Shown: piece by piece, positions 46,239 to 58,200 of the stretch
How the letters are laid out: the number at the start of each line of letters is the position of its first letter
Numbering within the stretch: position 1 is the first letter of the stretch
Assembly: GCA_907165275.2 (NCBI GenBank)
Contig: OU015674.1
Location: 5,419,001-5,483,000, forward strand
DNA length: 64,000 bases
Source: Zygaena filipendulae
Lineage: Eukaryota; Arthropoda; Insecta; Lepidoptera; Zygaenidae
Reading direction: 5' to 3'
Position numbers and translations under genes: made by a program
The notes under the pieces: generated by a model
Databases searched by the model: none
Seen by the model: the letters and a program-made list of their open reading frames with translations, nothing else
Told to the model about the DNA's origin: nothing

Positions 46239-46531
46239 CTAGCTGTGCCCCGCAGTTTCACCCGCGTTAATTTCAGAGATCCCGCGCGGGAATTCCGGGA
46301 TAAAAGTAGCCTAAATTACTCCTTATAACATCAGCTATCTGCCAGTGAAAATACCGTTAAAATAGGTCCAGCCGTATTTGAGATTACCCGGAACAACAGA
46401 CAGACAGAGGAAAATTTAAAAATTGATTTTTTGATGTTAGTAGGTACCTACCGTATATATAATTTCATATGCATTTAGTGAAAAGCTGTTAATTTGAAAT
46501 TACTAACTGACACTTCAATTTTATTTATATG
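46239..46531 (-). mobile_element. Helitron-like copy, GTGTCTGTTTG sub-type
   Basis: A|CTAGCTGTGCCCCGCAGTTT ... ATCAGCTATCTGCCAGTGAA ... ACTGACACTTCAATTTTATT. Confidence 0.75.
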
Positions 46532-47005
46532 TCTAGTTATAGTGCTAACACTATGTAGCTCATATAAGTACTTTAAAAACTGTAGGGTCTATAGGTAGGT
46601 ACGTACATAATGACGAATTTTAAATGATGTTTTTTAACAATTTTTATAATTATTCGTCTCAGATAAATAATATGCTAATACCTAAAATCTTATGTCTTCA
46701 ACTGTATCTACCGTAGTACATCTATGAAACTTGTACATTAAACACATATTTATTCTATTTTAGGAGCCGAAAATAGATGGCGGCATTTTTTTAAGGAACG
46801 ACAGCCGGCCTTCATCAAAGGAAAATACAATTTACTTTTATATCACTTATTTCTTATTTTGCGAAAAACACTTTCTCGACCGACTTATTCTTAAAACGAA
46901 ACGAACGAAAATCGTGATTTTTTTTATGGAAGCTTGGATTTTCTAAAGTTCAACCAGTTTTTCTAAGGTGAACATCACATCACATCACCAAAAATAATTA
47001 TTATA

Positions 47006-47335
47006 AATAGGCCATTTGACTATTTTTTTTTAGTCCGTCTTGTAGATTAATAAAAAATATTGGACACGTATTTTTTCTTTTTTACGTAATCGCAAAATAA
47101 CGGCGATACATTGAGTTGAAATTTCGCGTGACGTCACTAACCAGTGCAGTTTGTATGGCGGCTTGTAGTGGTTAGTGACGTCACGAGCCCCCACCCTAAA
47201 CTTTAATGTACTTTATCTCTGTGTATTTTCATTTATTTGACAAAATAAAAAAAAAAAACGTGTTTAATGATTTTAATTTTCTAACTGACGGACTAATTAG
47301 AATTTTGATTTTCAAAAGTCGTCAACATCCCCATT
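47006..47335 (+). mobile_element. CRE-palindrome MITE (family A), copy 6
   Basis: AATAGGCCATTTGACTATTT ... GTCAACATCCCCATT; two TGACGTCA sites. Confidence 0.8.
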
Positions 47336-47439
47336 GTTAGTGATGCCTAAAATCACTCTTTTTAAGCTCTTTAACATCATTAGGAATTACTATGAATTCA
47401 CCGTTCAAAATTATAGAAGTGGAAGATAAAGCTGGCGCA

Positions 47440-47540
47440 CACAATCGGTCCGAGGCCGTTTCCGGTATCGGACGGCTGATCCGGCACCGGCCGGCCCGGC
47501 AGCGGCCGGATATTGCGTTAGGCGCGATATCGCTGCATTC
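47440..47540. other. CpG-rich patch
   Basis: About 100 bases rich in CCGG/GGCC words (CCGGCACCGGCCGGCCCGGC, AGCGGCCGGATATTGCG) in a region otherwise above 60% AT. No frame, tRNA or known repeat recognised. Confidence 0.5.
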
Positions 47541-47736
47541 ACCACTCCGTCGCCCTGAATAGGGTGATTTGTTGGCTTTTATTCTTTTCGCTGCGGAAAT
47601 ATGCTATATTCCATTTTTGATCGAAAATAAAAGAGGCTCTGTGTTACAAATACTACGTTGCCAGTGCAGTCTTAACATTAATGAAACAAAGAAACTAATG
47701 CGCTTATCCTTGTGCATGTGTTACGGTAAATGCCAT

Positions 47737-48067
47737 AATAGTGATGTTGACGACTTTTGAAAATTAAAATTCTAATTAGTCCGTCACTTAGAAAATAAAA
47801 AAATAACAGACCCCTATTTTTTTGCTTTTACAAATAAATGAAAATATACAGAGATACATAAAGCGCATTAAAGTTTAGCGTGGGGGCTCGTGACGTCATT
47901 AACCGCTATAAGCCGCCATACAAACTGTCCGGTTAGTGACGTCACGCGTTTCAACTCAATGTATCGCCGTTATTTTTTGAATACGTAAGAAAAGAAAAAA
48001 GTACGTGTCCAATATTTTTTGATAGTCTACAAGACGGACTAAAAAAATTTTAGTCAACATCCCCATT
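47737..48067 (-). mobile_element. CRE-palindrome MITE (family A), copy 7
   Basis: AATAGTGATGTTGACGACTT ... AGTCAACATCCCCATT; core with GTGACGTCAC and TGACGTCA. Confidence 0.8.
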
Positions 48068-48088
48068 GTCAATGTCAAAATATTATTA

Positions 48089-48370
48089 ATGACAATTTTT
48101 TTGTTTTTAGTGCGTCATGTAGATTAATAAAAAATATTGGACACGTATTTCTCCTTTTTTTGTTGTAACCAAACAATGACATTGAGTCGAAATCTGGTGT
48201 AACGTCACGCCTATAGGTACAATTTATACGTAGTTATGATGTCACGAGCCCCCAAAATCCTAAACCTTATTGCGTGTTAAGTATTTTTTAAAAAAGCTAA
48301 ATTAACGCGTCTTTAAATTTTTTATTATCTGACGGGCTAAATAGAATTTTAATTTTCATACCCCGGCCCC
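48089..48370 (+). mobile_element. CRE-palindrome MITE (family A), degenerate copy 8
   Basis: TTTTTAGTGCGTCATGTAGA, ATTGGACACGTATTTCTCC and CGGGCTAAATAGAATTTTAA mark a worn copy head to head with copy 7. The cores are mutated. Confidence 0.6.
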
Positions 48371-48837
48371 GGCATCATGCCTATTAGGTACCAATATGGG
48401 TACTAACTATCAAACAAATAATTATTAAAATAATAATAATTATTATTATTAGGTACTTACCAATGTTAGAAAGTTTCAATATACAAATAGCCGGATTTTC
48501 TTAAGCGAACTAATTAGGTACCTATTAAAAAAGGCTGTGCAAGACGACAGACGTGCCCGACCTCGTTGCATACAGAAAGTCGCTAGTGTTCATGGGAATA
48601 ATGCCACTCTACCAAAATGAACAAAGCAGCTACCGTCAAGTAGAGGCAGGTAGACAGAGCACTGCCATTTATAGTAGTTTTATACAGTCCACTTGCCCAT
48701 TAGCCATCTGTTCCGAACAATGCCGATGACATATAACTATCTACCTAATATAAATAAAAATGAATCCTTGAAATGTATGTGATCGCATTTTTTTTGTGTT
48801 TCTTATTGTCAGGACAAAGTTTGTATAAAATAAGCTT

Positions 48838-49012
48838 GGAATTCCTGCGGAAATTCCGAAACTCACACGGGTGAATCTCCAAAACGGTTGGACCGACTTT
48901 GACGGGACTTTCACTGCTAATAAGCCGGTGTTATAAGGAGTAAATTAGGATACTTTGGAGTTCCTGCGAGAATTCTGAAACTCACGCGGATAAAACCGCG
49001 TGGCACAGCTAG
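48838..49012 (+). mobile_element. Helitron-like copy, worn, GTGTCTGTTTG sub-type
   Basis: Two GGAxTTCCTGCGxxAATTC blocks around GGTTGGACCGACTTTGACGG, ending CGCGTGGCACAGCTAG|T. Confidence 0.65.
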
Positions 49013-49202
49013 TTTATTATAATAGTGTCTGATGTCACAAAGATACTTATACCTAAATGGGTCCTTTGAGAAAACTTTAAATCCTGTTCACTAGTGTTGT
49101 CTTTGTCAGAATATTCCTTGACAATTTCCCTTGGCATTTATCGAAACTCGTACCCGATCGGAATAACCCTGTGCAAACCGCAGACCCGCCCACACACAAC
49201 CA

Positions 49203-49576
49203 ATATCAAATAGGGTCGCCACCTTTTTTGGAGAGAAAAAAATACTATTTTTCTGAAGAAAGATGCAAAAATATAGTACTTTTGGGAATGCAGGGACAAA
49301 AAGACATATTTATTTTTAATCGATACATATATCGGGTAGCATTCATCGACAAATTATACTGCCAGTTTGACAGTTGACGTTTTGCTGCTACGAATGCGTT
49401 TCATTCTGAATTTCCCCGCGCTGCGCTGCGGACTGCGTTCCAGACCAGTTACAGTTAACATCAAAAAGCGCGAAAGTTGAATTTGGCATTAAAATATAGT
49501 ATTTTCGTACTAAATTATTGTTCTACAATGGACTAAAATATATTACGATATAAATATTATAGTACAGGTGGCAACC
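49203..49576. mobile_element. MITE with AGGGTNGCCACC ends and 6-bp target repeat
   Basis: TAGGGTCGCCACCT at the left and AGGTGGCAACCCTG at the right, directly flanked on both sides by ATCAAA. About 374 bp with a GC-rich stretch (CGCGCTGCGCTGCGGACTGC). No transposase. The ends resemble hAT-type CAGGG termini, but a 6-bp rather than 8-bp repeat makes the class uncertain. Confidence 0.7.
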
Positions 49577-49842
49577 CTGATCAAACGAATGATCATTCTG
49601 AATGAAAACCACAATCATTTCGGGCGTATATGAAATTTCAATTTCTGCTTGCGGATTACTGCAAACAATCGAACCTAATTGTATTAATACATTATCAGAA
49701 AGTCAATCAAACAAACACAAGTCAATGCCAAATGGGATTTGCTATTATTTAAATTTCAAGCCATATTATAAAAGTGAACTTAATCGAACAATTAGGTATA
49801 TATACCTATAGGTATATAGGTATAAATAAACTTCCCTACTAA

Positions 49843-50230
49843 TCCTACTAATATTATAAATGTGAAAGTGTGGATGTTTGTATCTTTGTTACTCAATCAC
49901 GCAAAACGGTTGAACGGATTTGGATGAAATTTGGCATGCACGTTGTCAGGGGTACAGAGAAGGACATGGGGTACTTTTTATCCTGGAACTCCTGTGGGAA
50001 CTGCGAAATTGCCGCGGGTGAAACCGCGGGGTACAGATAGTATTATAAATGCGAAAGTAACTGAGTCTGTCCGTCTGTTTTTTACGCTTTCACGCCTTAG
50101 CGGCTCAACCGATCATCATGAAAATTTGTATACACGTCGTCAGGGGTACAGAAAAGGACATAGAGTACTTTTTATTCGGAATTTCCGCGGAACTTTGAAA
50201 TTAACGCGGTTGAAACCGCGGGGAACTGAT
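49843..50230 (+). mobile_element. Two head-to-tail Helitron-like copies of different sub-types
   Basis: First TCCTACTAATATTATAAATG ... ACCGCGGGGTACAGATAG (to 50040). The second starts at once with TATTATAAATGCGAAAGTAA and ends GAAACCGCGGGGAACTGA at 50230. Middle texts differ (GGATTTGGATGAAATTTGGC versus CAACCGATCATCATGAAAAT), so this is insertion beside an older copy, not duplication. Confidence 0.8.
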
Positions 50231-52440
50231 AAAAGTAAATTAATTAACTTTGTATCAACACTAATTTGAATAAATAAACGAAATATGGTTATGATATTTG
50301 GTGTAATTTTTGAAGTATGGTATTGGAAAATAAACCTTATTGCTAAATTTTCGTAAGTACGTACCATGAATATCTTCGAAGTTTTATATTAAACGGTTAG
50401 TTTTTAAATTTCAACAAATCTTAACAGTACTACAAAACTTTGATATTCTTTTAGTCAGAATATAAAAACTTCCATTCACATTGCAATCACGGACGGAGTC
50501 TCGGGTTTGTCAACTTTCGCCATTTTTATTTACACAAAAAATTAAATTTTAATTTATCTTTGTGACAGACAAATTCGCATTACCTTTTTGAGTCATAGGT
50601 AGGTAATGGCGTGTTTATCCCGTAATATAAATCATGCAAATGTTGACCTTTATCAGGGTTGCAAAATTTAAAAAATCAATCAACTAATAGTAGACGGTAA
50701 ATGAATGTTTTGATGTTTTTTTTTTTGTGTGATCGGCAACTTTTTATTTTTAATAAATAATAATACATTTATTATTATTATGGAAATGTTCTTAACCAAT
50801 TCGCGTCTCGCGTTAATACGAGCAGGTAATCGCGGTAATCCATGCAGTAAAATAATTACATAGGTTGACTAGAAATGAATTAGTGACCTGGTTTCTAAGT
50901 TCGTTTGAACTTGTATCATAAACCCGTATAGCTTAAGCTACAATCTAAATTTAAGTTGTAAAATACTATTAATCTGGTTTTAATTAAATTTTTGCTCTCA
51001 GTTCTAAAATTCGAATAGTTTTCTTAAATCGTTTTTTTAGTTTTCGCATAAATTTTATTTTCTCTTTTTAGTATATACACTGAGTAAAGTAGGATAAAGT
51101 AAAGTAAAGTGGTTGGCAACCCTATCATCGACGTGTGATCCACCAAATCCAATATCTCCTGAATGTTTCGCTGTTTTCACTCGAGCGCCTCGCGGGACCG
51201 AATGTCTCTATGTATCTATATGAAAGCATAAACAAGATACAACGCGTGAGTCTTATGTATAAGATGCCTCGCTGAAAAGGTATTTCATCACATTAATACA
51301 GTCACAGGACACATTTTAAACATTCACACCGCATTTCGTGTGAAGTCGGGCAATATATATCTTTCTGGATTTTTTTGCAAATACAATCATATAAGTAATT
51401 GAAAAATTGCTACCAAGCTTTTTTCGAGAAAGAAAAAAAAATCGTTATTTAGTTTCGTTTTTTTTATTTTCAGAAAAAAAAAACATTCACAATAACCATT
51501 ATAAAAGATTGCCTCTAGCAATAAGGCCGCCTTTTGCTATGTATTTACTTTTTATCTGTTTTAGTTTTTAATTTCTCTTCTGGGGCAATAAAGCATATTT
51601 GATTTGATTTGATAACCACTTTAAGGCTTACTGAATGCACTTTCACTGTGGAAACCAAGCAACGTAATTGTTTTCTACGTGTTCCTATAAATGAATATTT
51701 AATCACCTGAAAGTGCTAAGTTGGTGATTTCTTTTTATAAAAAGGATATGAATGACGTAATTAAATAAGTATTCGAATTGGAAACCTACTCCCTTTTGAA
51801 GTCGGCTAAAATTTATGGAATATTCGGTAAATCTGTTCGGAAAAAAATATTGAAACTACCAAACAGACAGACAGAATTTCATATAACAGTCAGAGTGTGG
51901 CCTGTTGTATTTGTCAAAGAAAATAAGAGAGATATTATTATGTACTTACTCGGAAAAATACCCTTGTTACGTAGGAAATAAAAGACTTTGTAGTAGTGTT
52001 GGCCAAACAAACGATATTGTGTGTACGTAAGAGCGGTTAGGTAACTATTGGTTCAAACGTACCTATTCTGCATGGCTGTTTACAACGCACGCAGTGATTT
52101 GTGCTACCTTCACAGTGGTGAAACTAGCACATCCAGGTATAAAAATCATATCTTCAACAATATTATAAAAATAATTAAAAAGAAATGTATGAGGTAAAAA
52201 TATTATACTTCTACAAAAGAGTCAACACAGTTTTTTATAAAAAACTTATAATTTGTCCACACAATACTCAATAAAACAAATTATGAGAGAACTTGTTGAA
52301 TTTAATTCGCTTAAACACCATTTACTCTAATAACATAAGAAGAACTCTGACAGTGAAAAAGGCGCTAATGTCACTAGGGCTTGGTTTTTTTTTTTTTTTT
52401 TTTTATGAAATTTGAGTATTACAACTTCTACGTAAACATA
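50231..52440. other. Intergenic AT-rich stretch
   Basis: A possible MITE lies between CAGGGTTGCAAAATTT (50654) and GGTTGGCAACCCTA (51110), ends similar to the 49.2 kb element but with no target repeat. Otherwise only the LINE 3' end at 51.5 kb. No gene. Confidence 0.4.
51500..51615 (+). mobile_element. 3' end of a non-LTR retrotransposon, family 2 (plus orientation)
   Basis: GATTGCCTCTAGCAATAAGG then CCGCCTTTTGCT, ending GGGGCAATAAAGCATATTTGA with TTTGAT tail repeats. Inverted relative of the fragment at 4.06-4.19 kb. 5'-truncated, no coding part. Confidence 0.6.
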
Positions 52441-52735
52441 ATTAAAATAAATAAATTTGAAGTGGCTGTTTGTAATTTCAAATTAACAGGTTTTCACTAA
52501 CTGCATACGAAAGTATATACGGGGACTTATATAAAAAAATCCATTTTTTAAATTTCTCTCTGTCTGTCTGTCTGATTGTTCCAGCTAATCTCTGAAATGG
52601 ATGGACCGATCTTGACCGGACTTTCACTCCCAGATAGCTTATGTTATACCTAAGGGGTAACTCAGGCTTTTTTTAATCCCGGAATTCCCGCGTCAACTCC
52701 GAAATTGATGTGGGTGAAACCGCGAGGAACAGCTA
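52441..52735 (+). mobile_element. Helitron-like copy, GTGTCTGTTTG sub-type
   Basis: AAATAAATTTGAAGTGGCTG ... GTGGGTGAAACCGCGAGGAA CAGCTA; terminal G lost. Confidence 0.7.
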
Positions 52736-53692
52736 TAACCCATAAAAGTAGTAATCAATCACTATCCTTTTTTATGTCGAATGTCCCAGCAGTGTTGGAG
52801 AAGTTTCTTTTTAAAAAGTGTCAAACTTACATAGGTGAGAAGTGAAGTGATATTATTATTTCTCGTTCAGAATAGTCCTGCGGTTTCGTACACTACTGGG
52901 GCGTGAAATGAAACTGTGATCGACCACCAAAACTTACACAGCTGTGCACCCGAGTATACGAGTTCTTTTGAAATAGGTCAAATGGTTTCGCCAAGATTTC
53001 TGCAATTATTGTGAGACGAGCTGTTGCCCGCGACTACACTTGCGCAAGTTATTTCTAAAACAAGATGTAACTGTTCGTTTCATAATTCTGTTTTTTCTTT
53101 TTATCAAAGTGCTAATAATTAAAGCCGTAGGTACTTATTTGGTAACAAACACAGATTATAACCGTTACCTATAGGTAATTAGATTTTAAAAATGTCGTCC
53201 TTACCTACTAATATTATAAACGCGAAAGTTTGTATGTATGTATGTTTGTATACATGGAAGTATGGATGTTTGTTACTCTTTCACGTAAAAACTACTGTAT
53301 GTATTTTAATGAAACTTTACAATAATATAGCTAGATATACATCAGAATAACGGATCTTTTCTCTATATAATATCAGTATAGATAAATAATCCTTCAGATT
53401 TATCGGAGCAAGTTGGTTAAATCCGCAATAACTGGGCGAGATAAAACTCCATCGTTCCCATGTTGGTCGCTCACGACATGTAGGTATGATGTAGTAGGTA
53501 GCATTGAAAGTTTACGACGCATTCAACAGGTCGACACAGATGGACATATCCGATATGAACATTGAACACTATAGAGATTACTGAAGGATGGTCCGACGCC
53601 TCTCATAGATATTATCGCGACAAACTTATTGACAAGACAAAGTTTACAGCTGTAGGGAGCTTTTACTATGATCGTTAAATTTGACTTTTAAA

Positions 53693-53922
53693 TCTAATAT
53701 ATATAAATCACGTGTCACGTTGTTTGTCCGCGATGGACTCCGAAACTACTGGACGGATTTTGATAAAATTTTGCAACCATTTATAATATGGTCCAACTTA
53801 AAAGATAGGATAGTTTTTATGCCGGAATTCCCTCGGGAACTGAAGGACATAGAGTACTTTTTTCCGGCAAACTCCGCGGGAACTCCGAAATTACCGCGGA
53901 TGAAATCGCGGGGGACAGCTAG
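53693..53922 (+). mobile_element. Helitron-like copy, E-box sub-type
   Basis: TCTAATATATATAAATCACG TGTCACG ... GCGGATGAAATCGCGGGGGA CAGCTAG|T. A CACGTG lies 16 bp from the 5' end. About 1.1 kb upstream of the coding start. Confidence 0.85.
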
Positions 53923-54240
53923 TATTATATATATACCTACTATAAAACATCTGCATCGTTGGACGAACGTACAATACAATATACATATCGAACTTTCAGA
54001 ATTAAAGTGACCTAACTCAAAAATTGTAATTTGAAATGAGCAGGAAAATCTCTTTCACATAATAATAACCACATGTATAAGTGAATAGTGCGATCAACGA
54101 ATGTGACCGAAAAGCTTGTTCCTTTATTACTCACAATAATTCGGGTTTTTTACCACCACAGGATTGTAGAGAAGGCTTTTTATAAGATCAGTTTTTAAAC
54201 AAAATCAGAAGTCGCAGGATTTTTTTAATTAGGTCACCTT

Positions 54241-54572
54241 AATGGGCATGCTGACTAATTTTATTTTTTAGTCCGTCTTGTAGATTATTAAAAAATATTG
54301 GACACGTATTTTTTTCTTTTTTTACGTAATCATAAAATAACGGCGATATATAGAGTTGAAATTTCGCGTGACGTCACTATTCTGACAGTTTGTATGGCGG
54401 TTTTAGCGGTTAGTGACGTCACGACCCCCTCACCCTAAACTTTAATGCGCTTTATCTCTGTATATTTTAATTTATTTGAAAAAAGCAAAAAATACGTGTC
54501 TATTGTTTTTTTTTTTTCTAACTGCCGCACTAATTACAATTTTGATTTTCAAAAGTAGTCCACATCCCCATT
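54241..54572 (+). mobile_element. CRE-palindrome MITE (family A), copy 9
   Basis: AATGGGCATGCTGACTAATT ... GTAGTCCACATCCCCATT; two intact GTGACGTCAC sites about 0.8 kb upstream of the coding start. Confidence 0.85.
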
Positions 54573-54802
54573 CTAATGGTTGATATGTAGGTATGTGTCT
54601 GAATAGGCATGATGGCGGAATATGAAAATTACCGTTCTTTTGTATTTATATCTGTTTAATTTATGTATGGCCACAGATAATATAATACTATACTAGTAGT
54701 AGATATGGCTAATTTTGTAGGTATTAACATTAATTACATTATCATAGACAATTATTATTATAGATGCTCACTGATGTATTTCAGCACAATTAAAGAGCAC
54801 TT

Positions 54803-55002
54803 GCCCCCTTAGCCAAGTTGACAATCTGTGATCTTTAACGCTAAAGAAAACTGAGGAACGCATCGTCATGTCACGTAAGCACGTAAAGGTAAAATCGTAC
54901 ATCAAAAGTTAAATTTTTGGGACCACGTGACATGACAATACTTTCCTTATTTTTCTATAGGCAGCGTTAATGATCATAGATTTTCAACTTGACTAAGGGG
55001 GC
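54803..55002. mobile_element. MITE family M, complete copy just upstream of the coding start
   Basis: Terminal repeats GCCCCCTTAGCCAAGTTGA at the left and TCAACTTGACTAAGGGGGC at the right, continuing into an inner pair GTCATGTCACGT / CACGTGACATGAC. 200 bp, non-coding, ending 58 bp before the splice acceptor of coding exon 1. Contains a CACGTG E-box in GACCACGTGACAT. Confidence 0.8.
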
Positions 55003-55040
55003 TTGGGGAATTTCCGGTCCTATTGTGTAAGTTTGTTTTT

Positions 55041-55061
55041 AATATCTCTTCCCTTCCCAGC
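55041..55061 (+). other. Splice acceptor just upstream of the start codon
   Basis: The tract AATATCTCTTCCCTTCCCAG is followed by C and then the ATG. The pyrimidine run and terminal CAG fit a 3' splice site better than a TATA or initiator promoter. It implies at least one upstream non-coding exon. Confidence 0.5.
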
Positions 55062-55231
55062 ATGCGGTGGTCGTGGCGCGCGTGGTGCGTGCTGTGCGTG
55101 TGCGCATGCACGGCGGTGTGCCAGCGGCTGGACCAGGGCGCCATGCTGTCACCGAGGCAGGGCCGAGTGCGGGATCTCGCGAAACCAGCCAGCGATGAGC
55201 CCTCGTGCGACCAGCTGAAAGCTATGTGGAG
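55062..55231 (+). CDS. Coding exon 1: signal peptide and start codon
   Basis: ATG at 55062 opens a GC-rich reading frame of 56 codons plus two bases. The start follows, by one base, a pyrimidine-rich tract ending in CAG (55041-55060), a good splice acceptor, so the 5' UTR lies at least partly in an upstream exon not identified here. The donor is AG|GTACAA at 55231/55232. Reading through gives only YKGASI and a stop, while splicing to 56155 rebuilds Arg57 and gives WRFSKRQ. Upstream in-frame codons (KFVFNISSLPS) belong to the acceptor tract and are not taken as coding. Confidence 0.72.
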
Positions 55232-58200
55232 GTACAAAGGAGCTTCAATTTAACTTCAGACTTTATCTTGATTTTACGTTATTGAACGTCCAAAATAATT
55301 TTAGACTTTGAAATCCCCGAATTCATGTCGAGGGTCCTGAACTTGGGCATCTGTTAATCCTTATCCCTTAATATTGTAATCTTTATTGAGAGGGTTTACC
55401 CCTACTTAATATTATAAATGCGAAAGTAACTCTAAACTAACCTGTCTGTCTGTTACGCTTTCACGCGCCAACGGCTCAACCGATCATCATGCAATTTTGC
55501 ATACACGTTGTCAGGGTTACAGAGAAGGATATAGGGTACTTTATATCTCATAATTCCCGCAGGATCTCTGAAATTAACACGAGTGAAACTGCTGGGAACA
55601 GCTAATACATATAAGAATAAGTAGCTATAGGTTATATATAGAAAGAGGTTACAAGGACGGTGTTGATCTTCGAGTATAATATTTTTAAGTTGACACACTT
55701 AACTTATAATATAGCTCGTAATAGGCAAAACAAACCATAAAATAGGTCAGGATTTACCAATTAAAATATAGGAAATATCTCATGTAATAACCAGCACTGT
55801 AACCCATCTTTCTGGACTACCTATGTACATTTATTCTTATGACTAATGTCCAGGTCCAGGAATTTGGGGATCTCGACGTCTTCTTTAGCGTATACATATT
55901 GTAGGTACATATTGTATCCCTTGGGTAAAGATCAACCATCACTGATTGTTGACGACCAACCTATTTTCTAACTGGCCGCTTTTTATAAGTTCTTTTTATA
56001 CATACTATTTTTAAAAATATTTGCGTTTTTCTGTCTAAAATTTTGTATTAGCTTCTTCTTGTCAAAAAAATATAAAGGAATTTACATTTTAAAATTGCGC
56101 ATAGTTATTTTCTTCCTCTTTACTGATGTTATTATGCATATTGTTTGTATGCAGGTTTTCGAAGCGGCAAGCGCGTGCGCCTGAGATCATGAACGAAGTG
56201 AGCTCATACCGGGACCCGCTCATGTACAACGAGTGGCCCGTCTACACCGCGCTTCCCCGCGCCGCGCCCAGGTGACCGACCTACCCCCTGCCACCTAAGC
56301 CAAAATCGACAATCTATAATCGTTATTGCTATTAAAAACTAAGGAACGTATCTTTATGACACGTGGGCACGTATAATCGCTAAATCAAAAGTAGATTGTC
56401 AAATTGTCAACTTAGCTGAGAGGACTGACCATATACAACGTGTTAATGAATTAACTGAAAACTAGAAACCAGTTTGCTCAGAATCAACTAGCGAATCGAT
56501 TGCACTATGTTTTAATATAGGTTGTATTTTTTAATTTGTATTAGCCCATGTCTAAATTATTTGTAATACAATATTTGGCGCGAACGCCGCCCGCAGCAAA
56601 AATATTCGAACCGGTAGCGCGGGCGTAGCGCTTGGAATTTCGTAGATAGGTCACCTCCAAACTAATGTTGAATAACTTTTGAAGTATAAATTTTTTCGAC
56701 ATAAAATATATTTTAATCATATTATTGTTTATTTTTTAAACGGGGTGTATCAGGTTTTCAGTTACACGTTGTAGAAATAATAGGTATTGAACGGCATTCA
56801 GCACACGCAAACGCATCGAATTACAAGTGTGGTGGGACCAACGTGCCGCGCCGTTCCACGTACATTTATTTATTTATTAATTCAGACACAAAACAAGTTA
56901 CAGTCAATATTTGATACTTAGTTATACAGTCGTTTTTTAAAGCTCTAGGCTGCAACTCAAGACTCGTGTCCACAGCGATTTTGACGTGTACAAAAAAAAA
57001 AACATACATACAATCGAACGTAGAACCTCCTTCTTTTTGGAAGTCGGTTAATGAGATACTAAACTAAAATTAGTAATGATAGCAACTGTAGTTATCATAA
57101 TTCATTTCATTCAATTTCAGCTCTTTAGACACCAATTAAAACTAGATTAAAATATGAGGTTAAGTCAATATAAAAAAGGAAGTACTTAAAACATTAATAA
57201 GAAAAGAAACTAAGAAATTTATAAATTTATACACTAGATGGAGAACATGCCTTGAGGCATTTAACGGAGAAGCGCTTAAATTTAGAAAAGTTTGATTTAT
57301 TTATTTATTAACGCGGACTTAATGGCACAGTGACAATCTGCCAATCAACCTTCAGGTAGTACAGAGAGTTCACTTGGCGGTGCATTTACGTGTTGGTGAT
57401 TCGTTCATCTATAATACATGCATTTGAATATATTATCCAAATACATACCAATTTGTATACATACGCATACACATATACACACACACATGCATACATACAA
57501 ACATACCTAATATATGTATACACATCAGACAAAACACTAGAAACACATTAAACATAAATAAATATATTATACCTCGACAGCAACATAATAATAAAATAGT
57601 GCAGGAAAGAATACAAACTATTGCTTACGAAGAAGATGCTGATAGACTGTAAATAAATTTTTCATTACTCATGCTCGGAAAGTAGGTCTGAAGTTGCCTG
57701 AGAAGCGGGTTGAAAGTAACCCTTTTCAGCCCTAGGGAGAATCGCTTTCAACTGACAACTGTCAAATTATTTAAAAAAAACTAGGTCTATTTTCACATTT
57801 CTATTGAACCATGTTTCAACTTTCTATACAGCCAGCGCGATGTAAAATTGAAATAACGTAAAGTTTAAGTAGATATTAATTAAAATAAAATTCACTCACT
57901 TTTTCTTAAGCTAATTCCTATTTATATTTTTTTATTTTCTTTAATTAATACTTAATAATTAATGAAAATATTTTTTTTAGGTCGCCACAATGTAAATAAA
58001 AAATACTGGCTGAATAGCTAGCCGGCCAAAGAAAAAGAAATAGGTGGGAAAGTGTCAAGCGACTATCCGATCTTCTCTCATTTTTTCTTTAGCTAATTCC
58101 TATTTTTATTTTGACTTTCCTTGCATTCGTAATGAAAAGCACAGTGTTACCCTCGGGAGAAAGTAACTTATTTAGTGCCTCGAACTATTGGCGCCCTCGC

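Noticed and set aside
53681..54010. 109-residue open frame
   Set aside because: It coincides with an E-box-type Helitron copy; similar peptides (GTEKDIGYFLSRN type) recur wherever the repeat is read in this frame.
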